Assembly: GCA_030068075.1 (NCBI GenBank)
Contig: CM057836.1
Coordinates: 67,803,788 to 67,867,787, forward strand
DNA: 64,000 nucleotides
Direction of reading: 5' to 3'
Source: Paguma larvata
Taxonomy: Eukaryota; Chordata; Mammalia; Carnivora; Viverridae
A program made the position numbers and the translations under genes. The notes beneath the pieces were generated by a model. It was not told where the DNA came from and ran no database searches. It was given only the letters and a program-made list of their open reading frames with translations. Positions 11,441 to 23,344 of this stretch are shown in pieces. Numbering within the stretch: the stretch's first letter is position 1; each line of letters starts with the position of its first letter.

Positions 11441-13030
11441 TAATGGTAGTAAAAGTCAAGATTCATTGAGAGCTCAAATGTGCTTAAAAGCGTTACATGG
11501 TTTCAATTAGTATAACCATATTGTGTTGTTTATTAGGTTATATTATTACATGATTGTTATTAATGAGAAACATGAGACTTACTCCTAAATGATATGATTA
11601 GTAAATGCTGCAGTAGAAAATGGAAAAGTTATAATTCTACAGAGTTTTCACTCTTAAATATTGCCCTATCCTGCCTCTCAGAAGCAGCATAAAAGTCCAA
11701 TTTCATCCAATTCCCTGGATCTTAATTTCTTAGCTCCTTAATGTTAAGCTTGTTTCCTTGCTCTAAGCCTTATATTCAACATCCTTTTCATCATTTGCAT
11801 AATACATGCTTATTCAACAAGATGAAATCATTCAAAAGATCAAATGTTAGCAGTCAGAATTTCACCACGTCTAAGGTAGAATGCTCAAGTGTTCCAGATA
11901 ATTCAATCTTATGCAAAAACACTAAACTATATCAAGTTATATAAAACAAGATATTAAAACTGATATTTTGACCAAACACCAGGATAGGGTATATGTGAAA
12001 TTTCAAAGCGAGAACTCCATGTGCATAATTTACACAGGGAATTATTTCTAGTCATTTTCTCAACTCTTATACTCCTCAGTCCAATTAAAGACATAAATGG
12101 GGGTAAGAACCTTATTGTGAGTTATTGCCATGGTAAGAGTGTGATGAAGTGAGCTTGGAATGGACCAGTAAGAAAGCTTCCTAAGCATTTCTTAGATAAA
12201 TGGAAATTATATACTGGCACCTGACTCATATCTGAGAATCTAAAGCAGCTAATGGCAACATAGTAGAGATGTCTATATTGGGATAAGCCAGAGCTCCCTG
12301 AATGCAGCAGCACAAGGGATATGCTGTGTTTCCTGTGGACTGGGTATGGGTTTTAGGAAAGAGGGAAGTAGCCTGGAGCTAACTGAAGTCCCATCCAAAA
12401 GTACTTCTGTCAGAAAGTGGGAACCTCAGTTGTATGTATGTACAGAACCAAAGCTGAAGGGGAACAAAGCATAGTCTGGCAGAGAAAAATGTAAGTTTTC
12501 CATAATACAGGGAGATTCAGTAAACAATCCTTGGTAGTAGGAAATTTCAAGAATCTTTGAACTCCTGCCCTCTCCAGAAAGTATAGAGACAACTTAAAAT
12601 TTCACTGATTCAAGAAAGACATTTTTCTTTTCTTTCCCAAGTCATCTCCTCACCGATCTCTCCCTGCAGGGACTGGACACTGACTTTGATGCTACACAAC
12701 CAACAAAAATTTTTTAATTCTAGAGAAGCCTACAAAACTGTATACTTTTATACAACCTGAAGAAGGATAATTCCATAATTCAGCAATTTTATTTTTTTTC
12801 ATTTCTCATTTTTCACACACATTAAAAAAACCATAGGAAGGAGAATTACATCTTACTTTAAAGCCTAAAAAGATTATTTTAGTCATTCTTGATATTCCAC
12901 AAATCATAATTCCCTTAGTTATTCTGCTAACATGGCTATTTTCAATAAGCTTTATGTTGAAATTATACCTAGTGTCAAAAGAAAAAAAGAAAACAATGAA
13001 TACAAACTCCTAGATAATAAATTTTTAGCC
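11441..13030. other. Unique AT-rich DNA
   Basis: No recognised repeat or gene. The content is close to random AT-rich sequence with short open frames. Confidence 0.4.
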
Positions 13031-13965
13031 ATTTTACCTAATTTGCATTGTTCGTAAAAGCAACTCATCATTGTGTAGTAATGCTTACTCAGAGCTAAAA
13101 TTTCATAGTAATAGACAACTGTAATTTAGAAGAAAGTATTAGGTATGTAATTCCGATAAAAAGAAACCCATTAACTATTTTCATAATTCATTGAGTTTCA
13201 TAAAGGTTGGATAATAAAGCCATGGATTTTTGAGAGTTTCTCATCATTTGTAGCTTCAGGGTCACATTAAGGATGTTGTCTATTTAAGTCCCTCATGGAT
13301 GTTCTAAGATGTTTTAAGAATACTCATTCAATGTATTTTCATTATAATAAATGTGAATGAGGGGCACCTGGCTGGCTCAGTTGGTAGAGCACATGCCTCT
13401 TGATCTCAAGGTTGTTTAAGTTTGAGCCCCATGCTGGGTGTATAAATTACTTTAAAAACTAAAATGTTAAAAAAATAAAATAAATGTGAATGAATTAGGA
13501 TAACAGCTTGAGAATTAGTCTATCACATTTATTTAGGACCTAAAACTCTGACTTTTGATCATTTTTTTCTTATTTTAATCTTTTCCCAAAATTTTACTAG
13601 TTCATAAAGCAACTCTAATCATCAGTGCCTTATCAATAACATATATAATTGTTCTAAACTCTAATGTCACCATGCAAATGAACAGATTTCAAATTCGGAT
13701 TTTCTCACAACATACAAATGCGCTTTGAACCCAGCCAATTAGATTACTTTTTGCTCGGCTGGGCTAATCAGGTAATTAGCATGTTTTTATTAAGAGTCTA
13801 CTATGTAAAACAATAAGTTACTTTCTCATTAAAATACCTAATTTGCATGATAATACCAACAAAGACTACCTGGGATAATTGTCTTCTTCAGAAGCAATTT
13901 TATTTTGCAACATAAAAGCAAAATCTCATTCAGAAATAGCCAATATCAATGCCAATTAGATCTTG
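13031..13965. promoter_or_regulatory. Candidate regulatory region with octamer and homeodomain motifs
   Basis: Three exact POU octamers occur: ATTTGCAT at 13041-13048 and 13841-13848 and ATGCAAAT at 13672-13679. Two of them share the longer context tacctaatttgcat. Homeodomain-type TAAT sites cluster at 13764-13779 (ctaatcaggtaattag), and gccaattagat occurs at 13734-13744 and 13951-13961. Apart from the SINE at 13361-13479 it is free of recognised repeats. Octamers and TAAT motifs arise by chance in AT-rich DNA, so enhancer function is only an inference. Confidence 0.3.
13361..13479 (+). mobile_element. Short CAN SINE
   Basis: A tRNA-like head (ggggcacctggctggctcag), an internal tgatctcaaggttg and a short A-rich tail, without the long CT tract. 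An exact 14-bp TSD, ataaatgtgaatga, lies at 13347-13360 and 13480-13493. Structurally it is the short subfamily, but the TSD is intact. Confidence 0.93.
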
Positions 13966-14041
13966 CTGTTGTTAGGGTTGTGGATAGGGGAGAAAATTTT
14001 TAAGTTCTAGGACAGTGATGATTACAGTTTATCTTCAATTT

Positions 14042-14232
14042 TTTTTCCTCTCTATTTATTTATTTTTTAATTTACATCCAAGTTAGCATGTAGTGCAACA
14101 ATGATTTCAGAAGTAGATTCCTTAACGCTCCTTGCCTATTTAGCACATCCCCCTTCCCACTAACCCTCCAATAACCCTCTGTTTGTTCTCCATATTTAAG
14201 GGTCTCTTATGTTTTGTCCCCCTCTCTTTTTA
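14042..14232 (-). mobile_element. 5'-truncated L1 3' end
   Basis: The plus strand is the complement of a carnivore L1 3' UTR: ttttttaatttacatccaag, agtgcaacaatgatttcag, then gtttgttctccatatttaag. A near-match TSD (tatcttcaattt at 14030-14041 against taccttcaaattt at 14233-14245) brackets it. Only about 190 bp of the element was copied. Confidence 0.8.
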
Positions 14233-14339
14233 TACCTTCAAATTTAAGAAAATATTTGAATCCTTTTAATATTTAGCTTCCTTTTGAATTGCCTGTGGAA
14301 ATTCCAGAAAGTGTATTAAGCTCTTTCTGCTTGTGGTAG

Positions 14340-14540
14340 GTACCTTGTTTACGTTATGTAATTCTTCACAATTTTGTGAAATTAGTGTTATTATCCTTAA
14401 CTTATAGGTAAAGATATAATTCAGAATTCAGAAATTCAGAGAGATTAAGAGCTGAAATATTAAGAACTGAGATATTTTATGCAAAATCAAGCAGCTTGGT
14501 ACATAGCAGATACAAGATTAGAACTAATGTTTGTGATAAG
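14340..14540 (-). mobile_element. MIR SINE fossil
   Basis: Complementary MIR layout: taccttgtttacgttatgta, tgttattatccttaactta, then cagagagattaagagctga. Strongly diverged. Confidence 0.6.
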
Positions 14541-14625
14541 TCCCTGTGAGTGAAGAATTCAGAATTTCTACAGCATGGTATTGTCCACCAAAATATGTGT
14601 TATGAACATGGTTATAGTAATCACA

Positions 14626-14764
14626 GGGGCCCCTGGGTGGCTCAGCCAGTTAAGTGTCAGACTTGATTTCCACTCAGGTCATAATCTCATGGTTCCTGAG
14701 TCTAGCCACCCATCGGGCTCTGTACTGGGCTGTGCACTGACAGTGTGGAGCCTTGTTGGGATTC

Positions 14765-14799
<35 letters not shown>

Positions 14800-14892
14800 T
14801 TCCATCCCCCTCTCTGTTTGTCCCTCACCACTTGCCCATGCGCTCTCTCTCTCAAAATAAATAAATAAACTTTAAAAAATAAATAAATAAAA
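14626..14892 (+). mobile_element. Feliform CAN SINE with expanded (CT)n
   Basis: The head ggggcccctgggtggctcag is followed by the mid-section, a long (TC)n block near 14763-14800, and an (AAAT)n tail. An 8-bp TSD, taatcaca, is at 14618-14625 and 14893-14900. The CT expansion makes it longer than most copies. The 97- and 77-codon frames here are translations of the SINE. Confidence 0.93.
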
Positions 14893-15049
14893 TAATCACA
14901 ATTTAGGACCATTTTGCTACAAATTTCACTGTTAAGGATATGCTATTATCAAAGATTTAGAAATGTTGCAAATCATATCATATTTTCTTTTTTGAAATTA
15001 TTGGTTTGCAGATATTTCTAAGTATTATAAAAAGTGTTATCTTTTCCCC

Positions 15050-15210
15050 ATCACCAGTGTGATAGAGTACTTGGCCCTATTTTAAATGGGGAAACTAAAA
15101 AATAGTGCGATATCAGTAATTTTGCCCAAAGCGACAAAGCAAGTATGCCCTGGAAGCAAGATTAGAACTTATTCCCACTTTCCAAAAGCTGTGACTATGC
15201 CCTGTTTCCA
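15050..15210 (-). mobile_element. MIR SINE fossil
   Basis: Complementary MIR features: aaatggggaaactaaaaa, then ttttgcccaaagcgacaaag, then agcaagattagaacttattc. Partial and diverged. Confidence 0.65.
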
Positions 15211-16193
15211 TGAGAATATAAGAATATAGCAATAATGCTTTTGCTGTGTCAGCTTTGATTTGGCACATCTTGACATTTGCCCATTTACATTCTTTGTTCC
15301 TTTCTTCATTGCCTTGATGTGTTTAATTTCTCCTTCATGTCTTAGAAGAGAGCAACTAAAAAAAAAAAAAAAACAACTTAATGGTTTAATAACTCATTCA
15401 AATAAATGCTTATTTGTTTGAATTTTTGACATTCTGTTTAAACAAATTTGCTGTTTTGTTTACTTAAATGAGGTATTGTTAAAATACACAGCTGTCTCCA
15501 TTTCAATGTGGGATGCTTTAGATACACTGCCTGTCCAAGTATATTTATAGTCTTGTATATTTGAAGCCTCACACCTCGCTACACACTTAACAGCTTATAG
15601 AAACAGCATCCTACTCATGTAGGATGTCAGATATTAGTTCTTCACAACAATGTTGTCTATGATTATTTACTTAATATAACTTATTTATCATCTATTTAAC
15701 TCTGCTGTGTTAAAGAGGTCTCCATCCTCTTGGAAACCAGTTTGCCATTTTAAAATATAGCATCTTCATGTTTTCAGAATCTTTTAAATGACTGTTTGCT
15801 CCTTAAAAAACAAATTATATTCTGTTCTGACTAAAGATTTTTTTTAATAAAATCTCCCTCTCCAAAGAGACATATCAATTGAATTATTGCTACCCTCCTC
15901 CACCCGTAAAGAGTAGAAAGGAGAGGAAGATTTTAGGGTGAAAGTAGAATTGCTAGTGCCTACAAATTGAGCCTGTTAATGGAAAAGACTTCTCATCCAT
16001 AGCTACAGTCCCACTAGCATAACAACATAATTAGCTTTGGAGTTTTAGTAATTACCAACTGGATTCCCAAGGAAAACAGTCTTGAAATTACTGCTGTGTA
16101 ATCACAAAGAAAATTGTAAAGTTTCCTGTTTAAATTTATTTCAGCTCATAAACAGAAATATTTGCCAAAGATCTTGTGATAAAGGATTAAGCT

Positions 16194-16198
<5 letters not shown>
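15211..16198. other. Unique stretch with forkhead- and homeodomain-like motifs
   Basis: There is no repeat family visible apart from poly-A at 15359-15373. It contains the palindrome tgtttaaaca (15435-15444), a forkhead-like tgtttac (15457-15463), taattag (16028-16034) and taatta (16049-16054). These are low-information motifs in AT-rich DNA, so regulatory function is speculative. Confidence 0.25.

Positions 16199-16241
<43 letters not shown>
16199..16241. repeat. (CA)n microsatellite
   Basis: A pure CA run of about 43 bp with no interruptions, likely polymorphic. Confidence 0.98.
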
Positions 16242-16244
<3 letters not shown>

Positions 16245-16679
16245 CCCTCTAATTTCAGAAATCTTTGAGAGGTTTCTCTATATAGCTTCAATTCAACAAT
16301 TCTTCATGCCACTATCCTCTCACCATTTGCAGCCACATTTGGAACATTGGGGTCATTAAATTAAACAAACTCAATCCACTCAACCCTGTCCATTCCCATG
16401 ATTCATATTGACATGTGCCTCTGGTCTGAAATTCAGTCTCCTGACTCTTTATCTTTGTTTTTAATAATTACTACCCTAGGCTCAAACTTCAAGATATTTC
16501 ATTCTGTACTAAGAAGTATAGTACAAAAATATGTATGTTTTTATTATTAAATTATATATGCATATATACACACACATGCATATTTGAATCCAAAAGAACT
16601 TGTGGCAAATCAAATCATATTTTCTTTTTTAATATTATTGGATGACAAATATTTCTAAGTATAATACTTAGAAATCATT

Positions 16680-16800
16680 ACTCTTCTTAGCTCTTACTTG
16701 CTGTGTGACCAAGTTTAAATAATTTAACTTACCTTGACCTTAGTTTTATTTTCCAAATCCAAGAATATACTCCTTGTTTTATAAAATGTATTCAATAAAC
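16680..16800 (+). mobile_element. MIR SINE fossil
   Basis: The stretch cttacttgctgtgtgaccaa, then ttaacttaccttgaccttag, matches the MIR core order. Partial copy. Confidence 0.65.
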
Positions 16801-17172
16801 CATACTGTATTAGTCATAATATTGATCAGTCCTAACTGTAAGTAAATTCACCCATGCTGTTTTCTCTCATAACACATATCTCTGGCAAACTTGTCCTTGC
16901 CCTAATGAGAAGAAACCCTACACTATCTTTAGTCATCCTTTTAACCTCCTTCCTTAAACTGAAGCCTAGAAGTCCTTGTTGACATTGTTTTCTTCAAACT
17001 ACTGCCTAATATCTCATTTTCCTCTATGCTGAGGCCACATTTTGTTCTGTGCACCCAATTAACAGAATGAAGAGGAAAGTCTAGCACAGTTTTGTTCCTT
17101 TCTGAAGGACAGAATTTACCATTCTTAAACATATTTATCAGAAATCAATGAACTTCCTCATTATTTCATTGA

Positions 17173-17176
<4 letters not shown>

Positions 17177-17204
<28 letters not shown>
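17177..17204. repeat. (ATTG)n microsatellite
   Basis: Six to seven tandem attg units. Confidence 0.97.
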
Positions 17205-17941
17205 CTATTATCATCAAAACATGGAGGCCGCCTCCATTAATCTTCAGGACCAGTGCACTCATTTCTCCAACTTGCCAGAATATTAGCCATTGGTGGTTTG
17301 TGGCTGAGTCGCTCTCCAGGAATAAGTTACATCATAAGAAAGCTGTCTCAAAAATTCTGCACGCAACAACTGTTTGTGATGTGGGTACTGTGACCGGGTC
17401 TCTTGACTTTATTCAGAAAGACTCTAAAGAACCATCCAGCTCTAGTACTTTCCATGGGAACAGCTCTGGCCACGTTTGCAACTATACTTGAATTCAGCTA
17501 CTCCTACTCAGTGCTGAAATCTGCCTGCCTGACAGATGCTATTAATGAGATAACACCCCAATTAGCCTGCCCACCACACACCACACATACAAATATCAGA
17601 ATACCTGAGTCTTTCTTCCATGGAATGAGATTCGTGATAGTTGGTACCAGAAATGATCCTAGGAAGTAGACTTAAAGATGTTTTGTTGTATCTGCATCAC
17701 TCACTGGCTGGCTGTTAATGAGGATGTCATCACATGTATCAGTGGTGAACTGATTGCCTTAGCATAAGTTTGTAATGCATTGTTAGCAAGTTCGCTAGCA
17801 ATGAACTAGAAAGGGATAGTGGAAGATGTAAATGCACTGATAAGTATAAGGTTACAGTTATTGGAGAGCTTTGAAGAAAAAAAGTACAGAGGCATACAAA
17901 GGAGACACTGATACATTGAAAACACATACACACACATGTGT

Positions 17942-17945
<4 letters not shown>
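17205..17945. other. Unclassified sequence, moderately GC-rich for this window
   Basis: Two overlapping open frames of 97 and 88 codons (17198-17491, 17403-17669) lie here, but neither shows a recognisable domain, signal peptide or codon signature. It could be unrecognised old repeat or the left edge of the ERV-L-like block that follows. Confidence 0.3.

Positions 17946-17988
<43 letters not shown>
17946..17988. repeat. (CA)n microsatellite
   Basis: A CA run of about 43 bp, preceded by shorter CA blocks at 17920-17940. Confidence 0.98.
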
Positions 17989-17992
<4 letters not shown>

Positions 17993-19652
17993 CAAAGGCT
18001 TTGGGTAACTGATCACCTATTTAAGGCTAGGTGTGAAAGCCAGAAGGGCTCCTTGAAGATTTTTTAAAGATTCTCTGCCTTGCACCTAGAGGTCCAAAAC
18101 TCTGAGGAGCACTTCCAGAAAATATTGAATTCTCAATCCTGGCATGTCTGTTTTTCTAAAAGTTAGATCGTAAATGGGGAAGAAGTGGGGCCACGAGACG
18201 TTCAATGGGGATATTTGAGACAATGCACATGAAAGTCATTGGTTCTTATATTCTCTTCTGGGGCTGTGGAAAAAGTTCATCCAACTTTCTCCACTTATTT
18301 AAAAACAATATAGAGCCCCCTGTCTTGCAAGAATATATGAGCCTTTTTCCTCCCTCTTAAGATTTAAGAGGAAGAAAGTCAATTTTCCTTCTAGCCACCA
18401 GGCTAATAATTAGGGTCAAGTAAAAAATCATCTGGCCACAAAACTAGTGAACCTTCCGAGGGAGAAGTTCATTATTTGCTGGACCCATCCAACACATAGC
18501 AGCAGCGACCAGTAGAATACATATGGAACCGGATCTGAGGATGCTGGATAAAGGAAAATAATAGAATTTTAAATAGGAAAGATTATATCTTTTTATATAT
18601 ATGCCATTTAACATCCTGAAAAGGACCCTGAGAGATGATACTAATGAATACATTTCTATGTTGATTCTTGCACATTTGGAAAAGTCAATGACTCAGCTTA
18701 AATAAGATACCAGTGCCAGAAAGACCGTTACAAACAATGGAGAGAGAATAAAAATTCTCGAAGCCTTGAGCATCATATAATTAATATGGTGCCCAAAAAT
18801 CTCCCTAGCCAACTGTTTTGAGATAGGACCATGAATACACTACATTTACCAAAGCAATAAGAAATGCTCTGACAAAAAGCAGCACTGGCATTTTAAAAAG
18901 ACTCAATGCTGATCATATTGTAAGCAAGGGTTAGAGCAGGTGATGTGATTATAGACTCGGCTTTCTAATAACAGTGGGAATGTTAGGATTTCAAAATAAT
19001 ATAAGACACTTGGGGGTACTTAAAAATAGGAAGCAAGATAGGTGCAATTATTGTTCTGAACAGCAGGTCAGAGTAGAAGTCAGAAGGGCCTCACTTGCAG
19101 AGAGCTATGAAAATTGTAACAGAATACTGCATTCCTAGCAGCAAAGTAGATGACCAGTCAACAAGGTTGTTGATCCATTTATACACTGTTAATAAATCAG
19201 TGATTGGTAATCAGGAGACTGAAGACAGTTACTCCCATGATTTCATGATCCCTTTCTCAGTTTCCGGACATGAACCAGCTTTCAGAATCCATTGACTGAT
19301 GGGAAGGAAGGACCTGCATAAATATGGCAGGTGTATATATAACAAGTTTTTCCTTCTCAGTGGTATCATATAGACTTATACTCATGCCCATATGGTAGAA
19401 AAAAGGATTTCCCAGATATTTTCCAGATATTGCAGAAATAGAATCTGAGCTGACATTAATACTGGTAATATATAAGATATCATCGTAGAAAATTTGTTAG
19501 AATGGAGGAATATGGAGTCCAAGTAACAAAAAAAGTCTAGGTTGAGGTCCAACTCACACTGGGTTCACTAGGCCCAGTGGTCATTTTCAGTGTGGCCTGA
19601 AAAGAATGGACATATATAGAGGCTAAACCTTCACATTGTCATGTTTAGTTAT

Positions 19653-19690
19653 TTTTTTGTTTTGTTTTGTTTTGTTTTGTTTTGTTTTTG
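19653..19690. repeat. (TTTTG)n microsatellite
   Basis: About seven tandem pentamers. A shadow reading frame produces a low-complexity peptide here, which is not a gene. Confidence 0.96.
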
Positions 19691-20099
19691 CCTGTGGGGC
19701 AAGAACTATTATTATGGAAAAGGCTAGGTGGAGGCCCTTAAAACTGTCTTTCATTCCTGAACGAGATTTAAAAAAAAATGTTAGATCCCAACCACATAAT
19801 AGGCCCAATTGCAGCTGTAATGCTACAGTATATAAACACGACTTTAGGTTTATGGTATATTGCTACTGATTTGGCAAATGTATTCTTTTCCGTACTTACC
19901 AAAGTGAGAACCACAAGATTCACTTTAAATGGGACAAGCAAGAAATTTATATTGTTGGTCTTGTTCTTACAGTTCTACACTCTCTCAAAATGTAGTTCAA
20001 AAGTAGTATTATTCAGATGTTTTGCAGAATAACATAGAGGCCCACAATATTGAAGACATTATGTTAACCAAGTCAAGTGATCAAAAAGTGGCAAGTACA

Positions 20100-20600
20100 T
20101 TGCATTGGAAGCTTTGATAAGAAACATGAGCTCCACGCTGTGGTCTGCCACACCAGTGAAATTTTTAGGATTACGGTAGTCTAGGATCTTCTAGGACATC
20201 TACTCTATAGTAAAAGACAAATTATCTCATCTTACAATTCCCAACAGTAGAATAAAGGACATCACCCATTAGGCTTTTTCAGGGTCTTTGGAGGCAGCAT
20301 ATTGCATTATTGAGAATATTGTCCCAACCCATTTATGGAAAGCAAAGGAAGACTGACAGTTTGGAGGGCAAGGGGCAAAGAAGGAAAGAGCCCAGCAGTA
20401 GGTTCATGCTATCATGCCAGCAGCCCTGCCACTTGGGTGTACATTGTGACAGTTTCATGGTATTGTTTTAAAGGTCTCTGTGCTGGGTGGAGTTCACAGC
20501 AGGGCCCAAATCTACAATTACTACTTAAAACTCTCGAATTCTGTAGCAAATATATTTTGTCTACCTGAGCCCAGGTAAGACAAAGCATTTGATCATGGAG
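20100..20600 (+). pseudogene. ERV-L-like pol remnant (end of RT into RNase H region)
   Basis: One reading frame, interrupted by several stops, carries three short blocks that resemble the class III ERV pol region just after the polymerase active site: VKFLG at 20156-20170, VKDKLSHL at 20210-20233 and PAALPLG at 20417-20437. All three are in the same frame and in the expected order and spacing. The sequence is dead: in-frame stops are frequent and no complete domain survives. The assignment rests on motif recall, not on an alignment. Nearby frames of up to 77 codons are accidental openings in the decayed gene. Confidence 0.5.
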
Positions 20601-22297
20601 TATCACATGGTCAGTAAGAGCTACTCATTTTGAGTCAATTCCATAAATATGATCAGGCCCAGAAAGTAATCCATCATAAGATGGAAATGAGACATTGTTA
20701 TTGAAACCCAAGATTTGCTGTTTACCATTTGAAAGTCAATACTCAAGAGAAAAGTATTGGTTGGGAAGGAAAGGTTGCTTAATTTAGGAGACCAGCAACC
20801 TGGAGAGATAGTGGATTGATGTCTAAAGACCGTTTCTGAGGTTCTGGGTTACGGAGCAGATTTTTTAAAGTAGAAATTCAAGGTAGAAGATTATACACAT
20901 ATCGATGAAAAAGAAGGTGAAGGATGATTATTCATGAGGAAAAAGGGAGCGTATGCATTGAGCAAACATGCGTGTAACATCCGTCTCATGTTCCCTTTGA
21001 AGTGGAGGCTTGACATCAGAACAAGGGAAAATTCATCCCCTGACATCAGGAGGTTCTCTTAAGAGAAGGAGAAGGAACTATGGGCATGCTCTGAAAACTG
21101 GGATAAACTGGACCCAGTCTTGGACTCCTTACCTCGGGTAAAGGATGCAGGGCCTTGCCTGTTCATAGGCTGGAAACTGTACGTTGACCTTGATTCCAGG
21201 CTTCTGCAGCTAGTGGCTTAGTTAGTTGAGTCTGAAAAGACACAACAGATGATTAGTGGGAAACAGTTCTCTATAAATCAATCTTTAAATTTTCTGCTAG
21301 TTTCAACCTCATTAACTCTACGGGGCATGGTTTCACTCCTCCTCTGAGTTATGATCATTCCTCAATCTTGAAGGGTTGGGATGATGACCATTCTGGTTAC
21401 TTTCTTATCTTCTTCAGTGAGGTAGGTTTCAGATAAAGAGCAATTTTTGCAAATCATAGTTATAAGCAAAATTCCTTCAAAGAAAGAACATGTCTACATG
21501 CAAGGCTAAGTAGAAGTTTCTAACCTATAGGTCACAGAAGCAAGGGAAATAGAAACAATATGGAATCAGACATGCTAAATTTCTTGCCTATTACAACATC
21601 AAAAATGAGACATGGGCAGAATCAGAGGTCAGCTGCACAATAAAGTAGCCCAGACTCCCATGCCTTCACTGCTATTGTTCAAGTGCCCCTGCCCCCCCAT
21701 GAGCTCACATCTTGCAGTCACAAAATAACAGAGAAGGGAAAATATCACATGTAATCGATGGATGAATCAACATGGTAAGTGTCTTTAAGTCTAACTTGCA
21801 CTGCTGCTGTACTCTGGTCCCACTCTGTGGTGGCCCTTAAAGACAGTGGTGAGGGGTAAGCCCACCCTACCCCCCAACTGGACTATACTTGAGGTGTTAT
21901 ATTTGGTCATCTAATTTGGATGGAAATAAAAGGAGACATATAGGCAGTGACTAAGGATGTGGCAAACTTGTCTGAGGCCTAGAAAAAGAGAGAATGGAAT
22001 ACTGAGGATGAGGAGATCTACTACAGTGACTCTCTCAGAAAGAGCCTCAGTCCAGGAAGCAATACAGGAAATCTAAAATCTGAAATGCCTGACTAAATAT
22101 ACCTGAAGATAGTCAACAATAGGATCAATTTGGGAATTCCCTGAATTTTTTTAATGATATAAAAAATGATTAAAATATATAAATATCTGAGAGGATGTTA
22201 AGATATATCCTCCAGGCAAACCTAGGAAGCTTTTATAATGAAGAGGATCTTAGTTAAAGAAGCCAGAAGACTTATGACAATAAAACAATATATTTAG

Positions 22298-22508
22298 GGG
22301 GCGCCTGGGTGTCTCAGTTGGCTAAGTGTCCGACTTTGGCTCAGGTCATGATCTCATGGTTCGTGAGTTCAAGCCCCACATCAGGCTCTGCGCTGACAGC
22401 TCGGAGCCTGGATTCTGCTTCGTATTCCGTGTTTCACTTGCTCTCTGTCCCTCCCCTGCTCTTGCTCTCTCTCTCCCTCTCTCTCCTTCAAAAATAAATA
22501 AATTAAAA
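22298..22508 (+). mobile_element. Feliform CAN SINE
   Basis: The head gggcgcctgggtgtctcag is followed by ggctcaggtcatgatctcat, a CT-rich tract and an AAATAAATAAATT tail. An exact 16-bp TSD, aaaacaatatatttag, is at 22282-22297 and 22509-22524. Several CpGs remain (gtccgac, tctgcgctgac, gctcgg), suggesting a fairly young copy. The long frames on both strands are SINE translations. Confidence 0.96.
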
Positions 22509-22524
22509 AAAACAATATATTTAG

Positions 22525-23029
22525 AAATGAATAGTGTAAAGACCCTAAAGAAATGTATAAAAAAGAGGAAATTAATGGGGAAAGGAAGAGGAATGCAGGG
22601 TTCTAATAAATCAAGATAAACCTGGATTAAATGTTGAATTGACAATAGACTATTTTTGTCATAGAAATGTTCTTGTCAGAAAGATGAGAATTGAAAGTCC
22701 TAGATAGTTGATGCTTTAAGCAAGGGCAGTTATCTTGGACTTTATGTCTCTTACTCATGGCTACATAGAGAAATAATTTAAATAATTCTTAGGAAAACCG
22801 AAGCCCAAGAGAAAGGGTCTTAAATCTAAGTATGGTAGAACACAAACTAAGTAACATAGAGTTGAGTAATTTTCAAACCTATATTTGGAATGCTTGAAGG
22901 ATATTTGGCAACATATGGAAATTGTGAAATATCATTTTTGCTTGTGTGAGAAGAGTTAGTACTTAGATTATTAGTTTTTAAGATTTCTAAAATTATGCAA
23001 TTAATGTGGAAAACTATACCCTGTTATAT
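22525..23029. other. AT-rich non-repeat stretch
   Basis: No gene or named repeat recognised between the SINE and the MaLR LTR. Confidence 0.4.
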
Positions 23030-23339
23030 CTGTTATGGTCTGCATTGTGTACCTCCCAAATTCATATGTTGAAGCCCCACCAGCACTCAGAATGTGACTA
23101 TATTGCAGATGGGTCTTTTAAATAGGTACTTAAGATTAAATGAAATTTTATGGGTGGGACCTAATCAAATCTTACTGGCATTCTTATAATAAGAGGAATA
23201 GAGGGCTTAGAGGAAAATAAACATGCAAATACCTTGGTCTTGGACTTCTAGCCTACAGAACTAAAAGAAATAAATTTCTGCTGTTTAAGGCACCCAGTCT
23301 GTGATATGATGTTATGGCAGCCCTAGAAAATAAATGCAG
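23030..23339 (+). mobile_element. MaLR (MLT1/MST-type) LTR
   Basis: It starts tgttatggtctgcattgtgt, continues with attcatatgttgaagcccca and gaatgtgactatattgcaga, carries aaataaatttctgctgttta, and ends near gttatggcagccctag, all in MaLR LTR order. A possible 5-bp TSD, tatat, is at 23025-23029 and 23340-23344. MaLRs are ERV-L-related, non-autonomous, and more than about 60 million years old. Solo LTR, no internal sequence. Confidence 0.88.
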
Positions 23340-23344
23340 TATAT

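Larger units (their letters stand above)
17990..22140 (+). mobile_element. Decayed ERV-L-like (class III) internal region
   Basis: This roughly 4-kb block lacks SINE, MIR and L1 signatures and is less AT-rich than its flanks. Its centre (20100-20600) carries retroviral pol remnants, described separately. The blocks on each side read as continuous decayed coding-like DNA, but I cannot assign gag or integrase with confidence and no flanking LTRs are recognisable. Edges are approximate. A (TTTTG)n repeat at 19653-19690 interrupts it. Alternative: only the centre is retroviral and the rest is unrelated. Confidence 0.4.

Noticed and set aside
17946..17988. Regularly spaced simple repeats as a CRISPR-like array.
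   Set aside because: They are dinucleotide microsatellites with no spacers, in a mammalian genome.
22298..22508. SINE heads as tRNA genes.
   Set aside because: The heads are tRNA-derived but lack an intact cloverleaf and are followed by SINE bodies and A-rich tails with TSDs.
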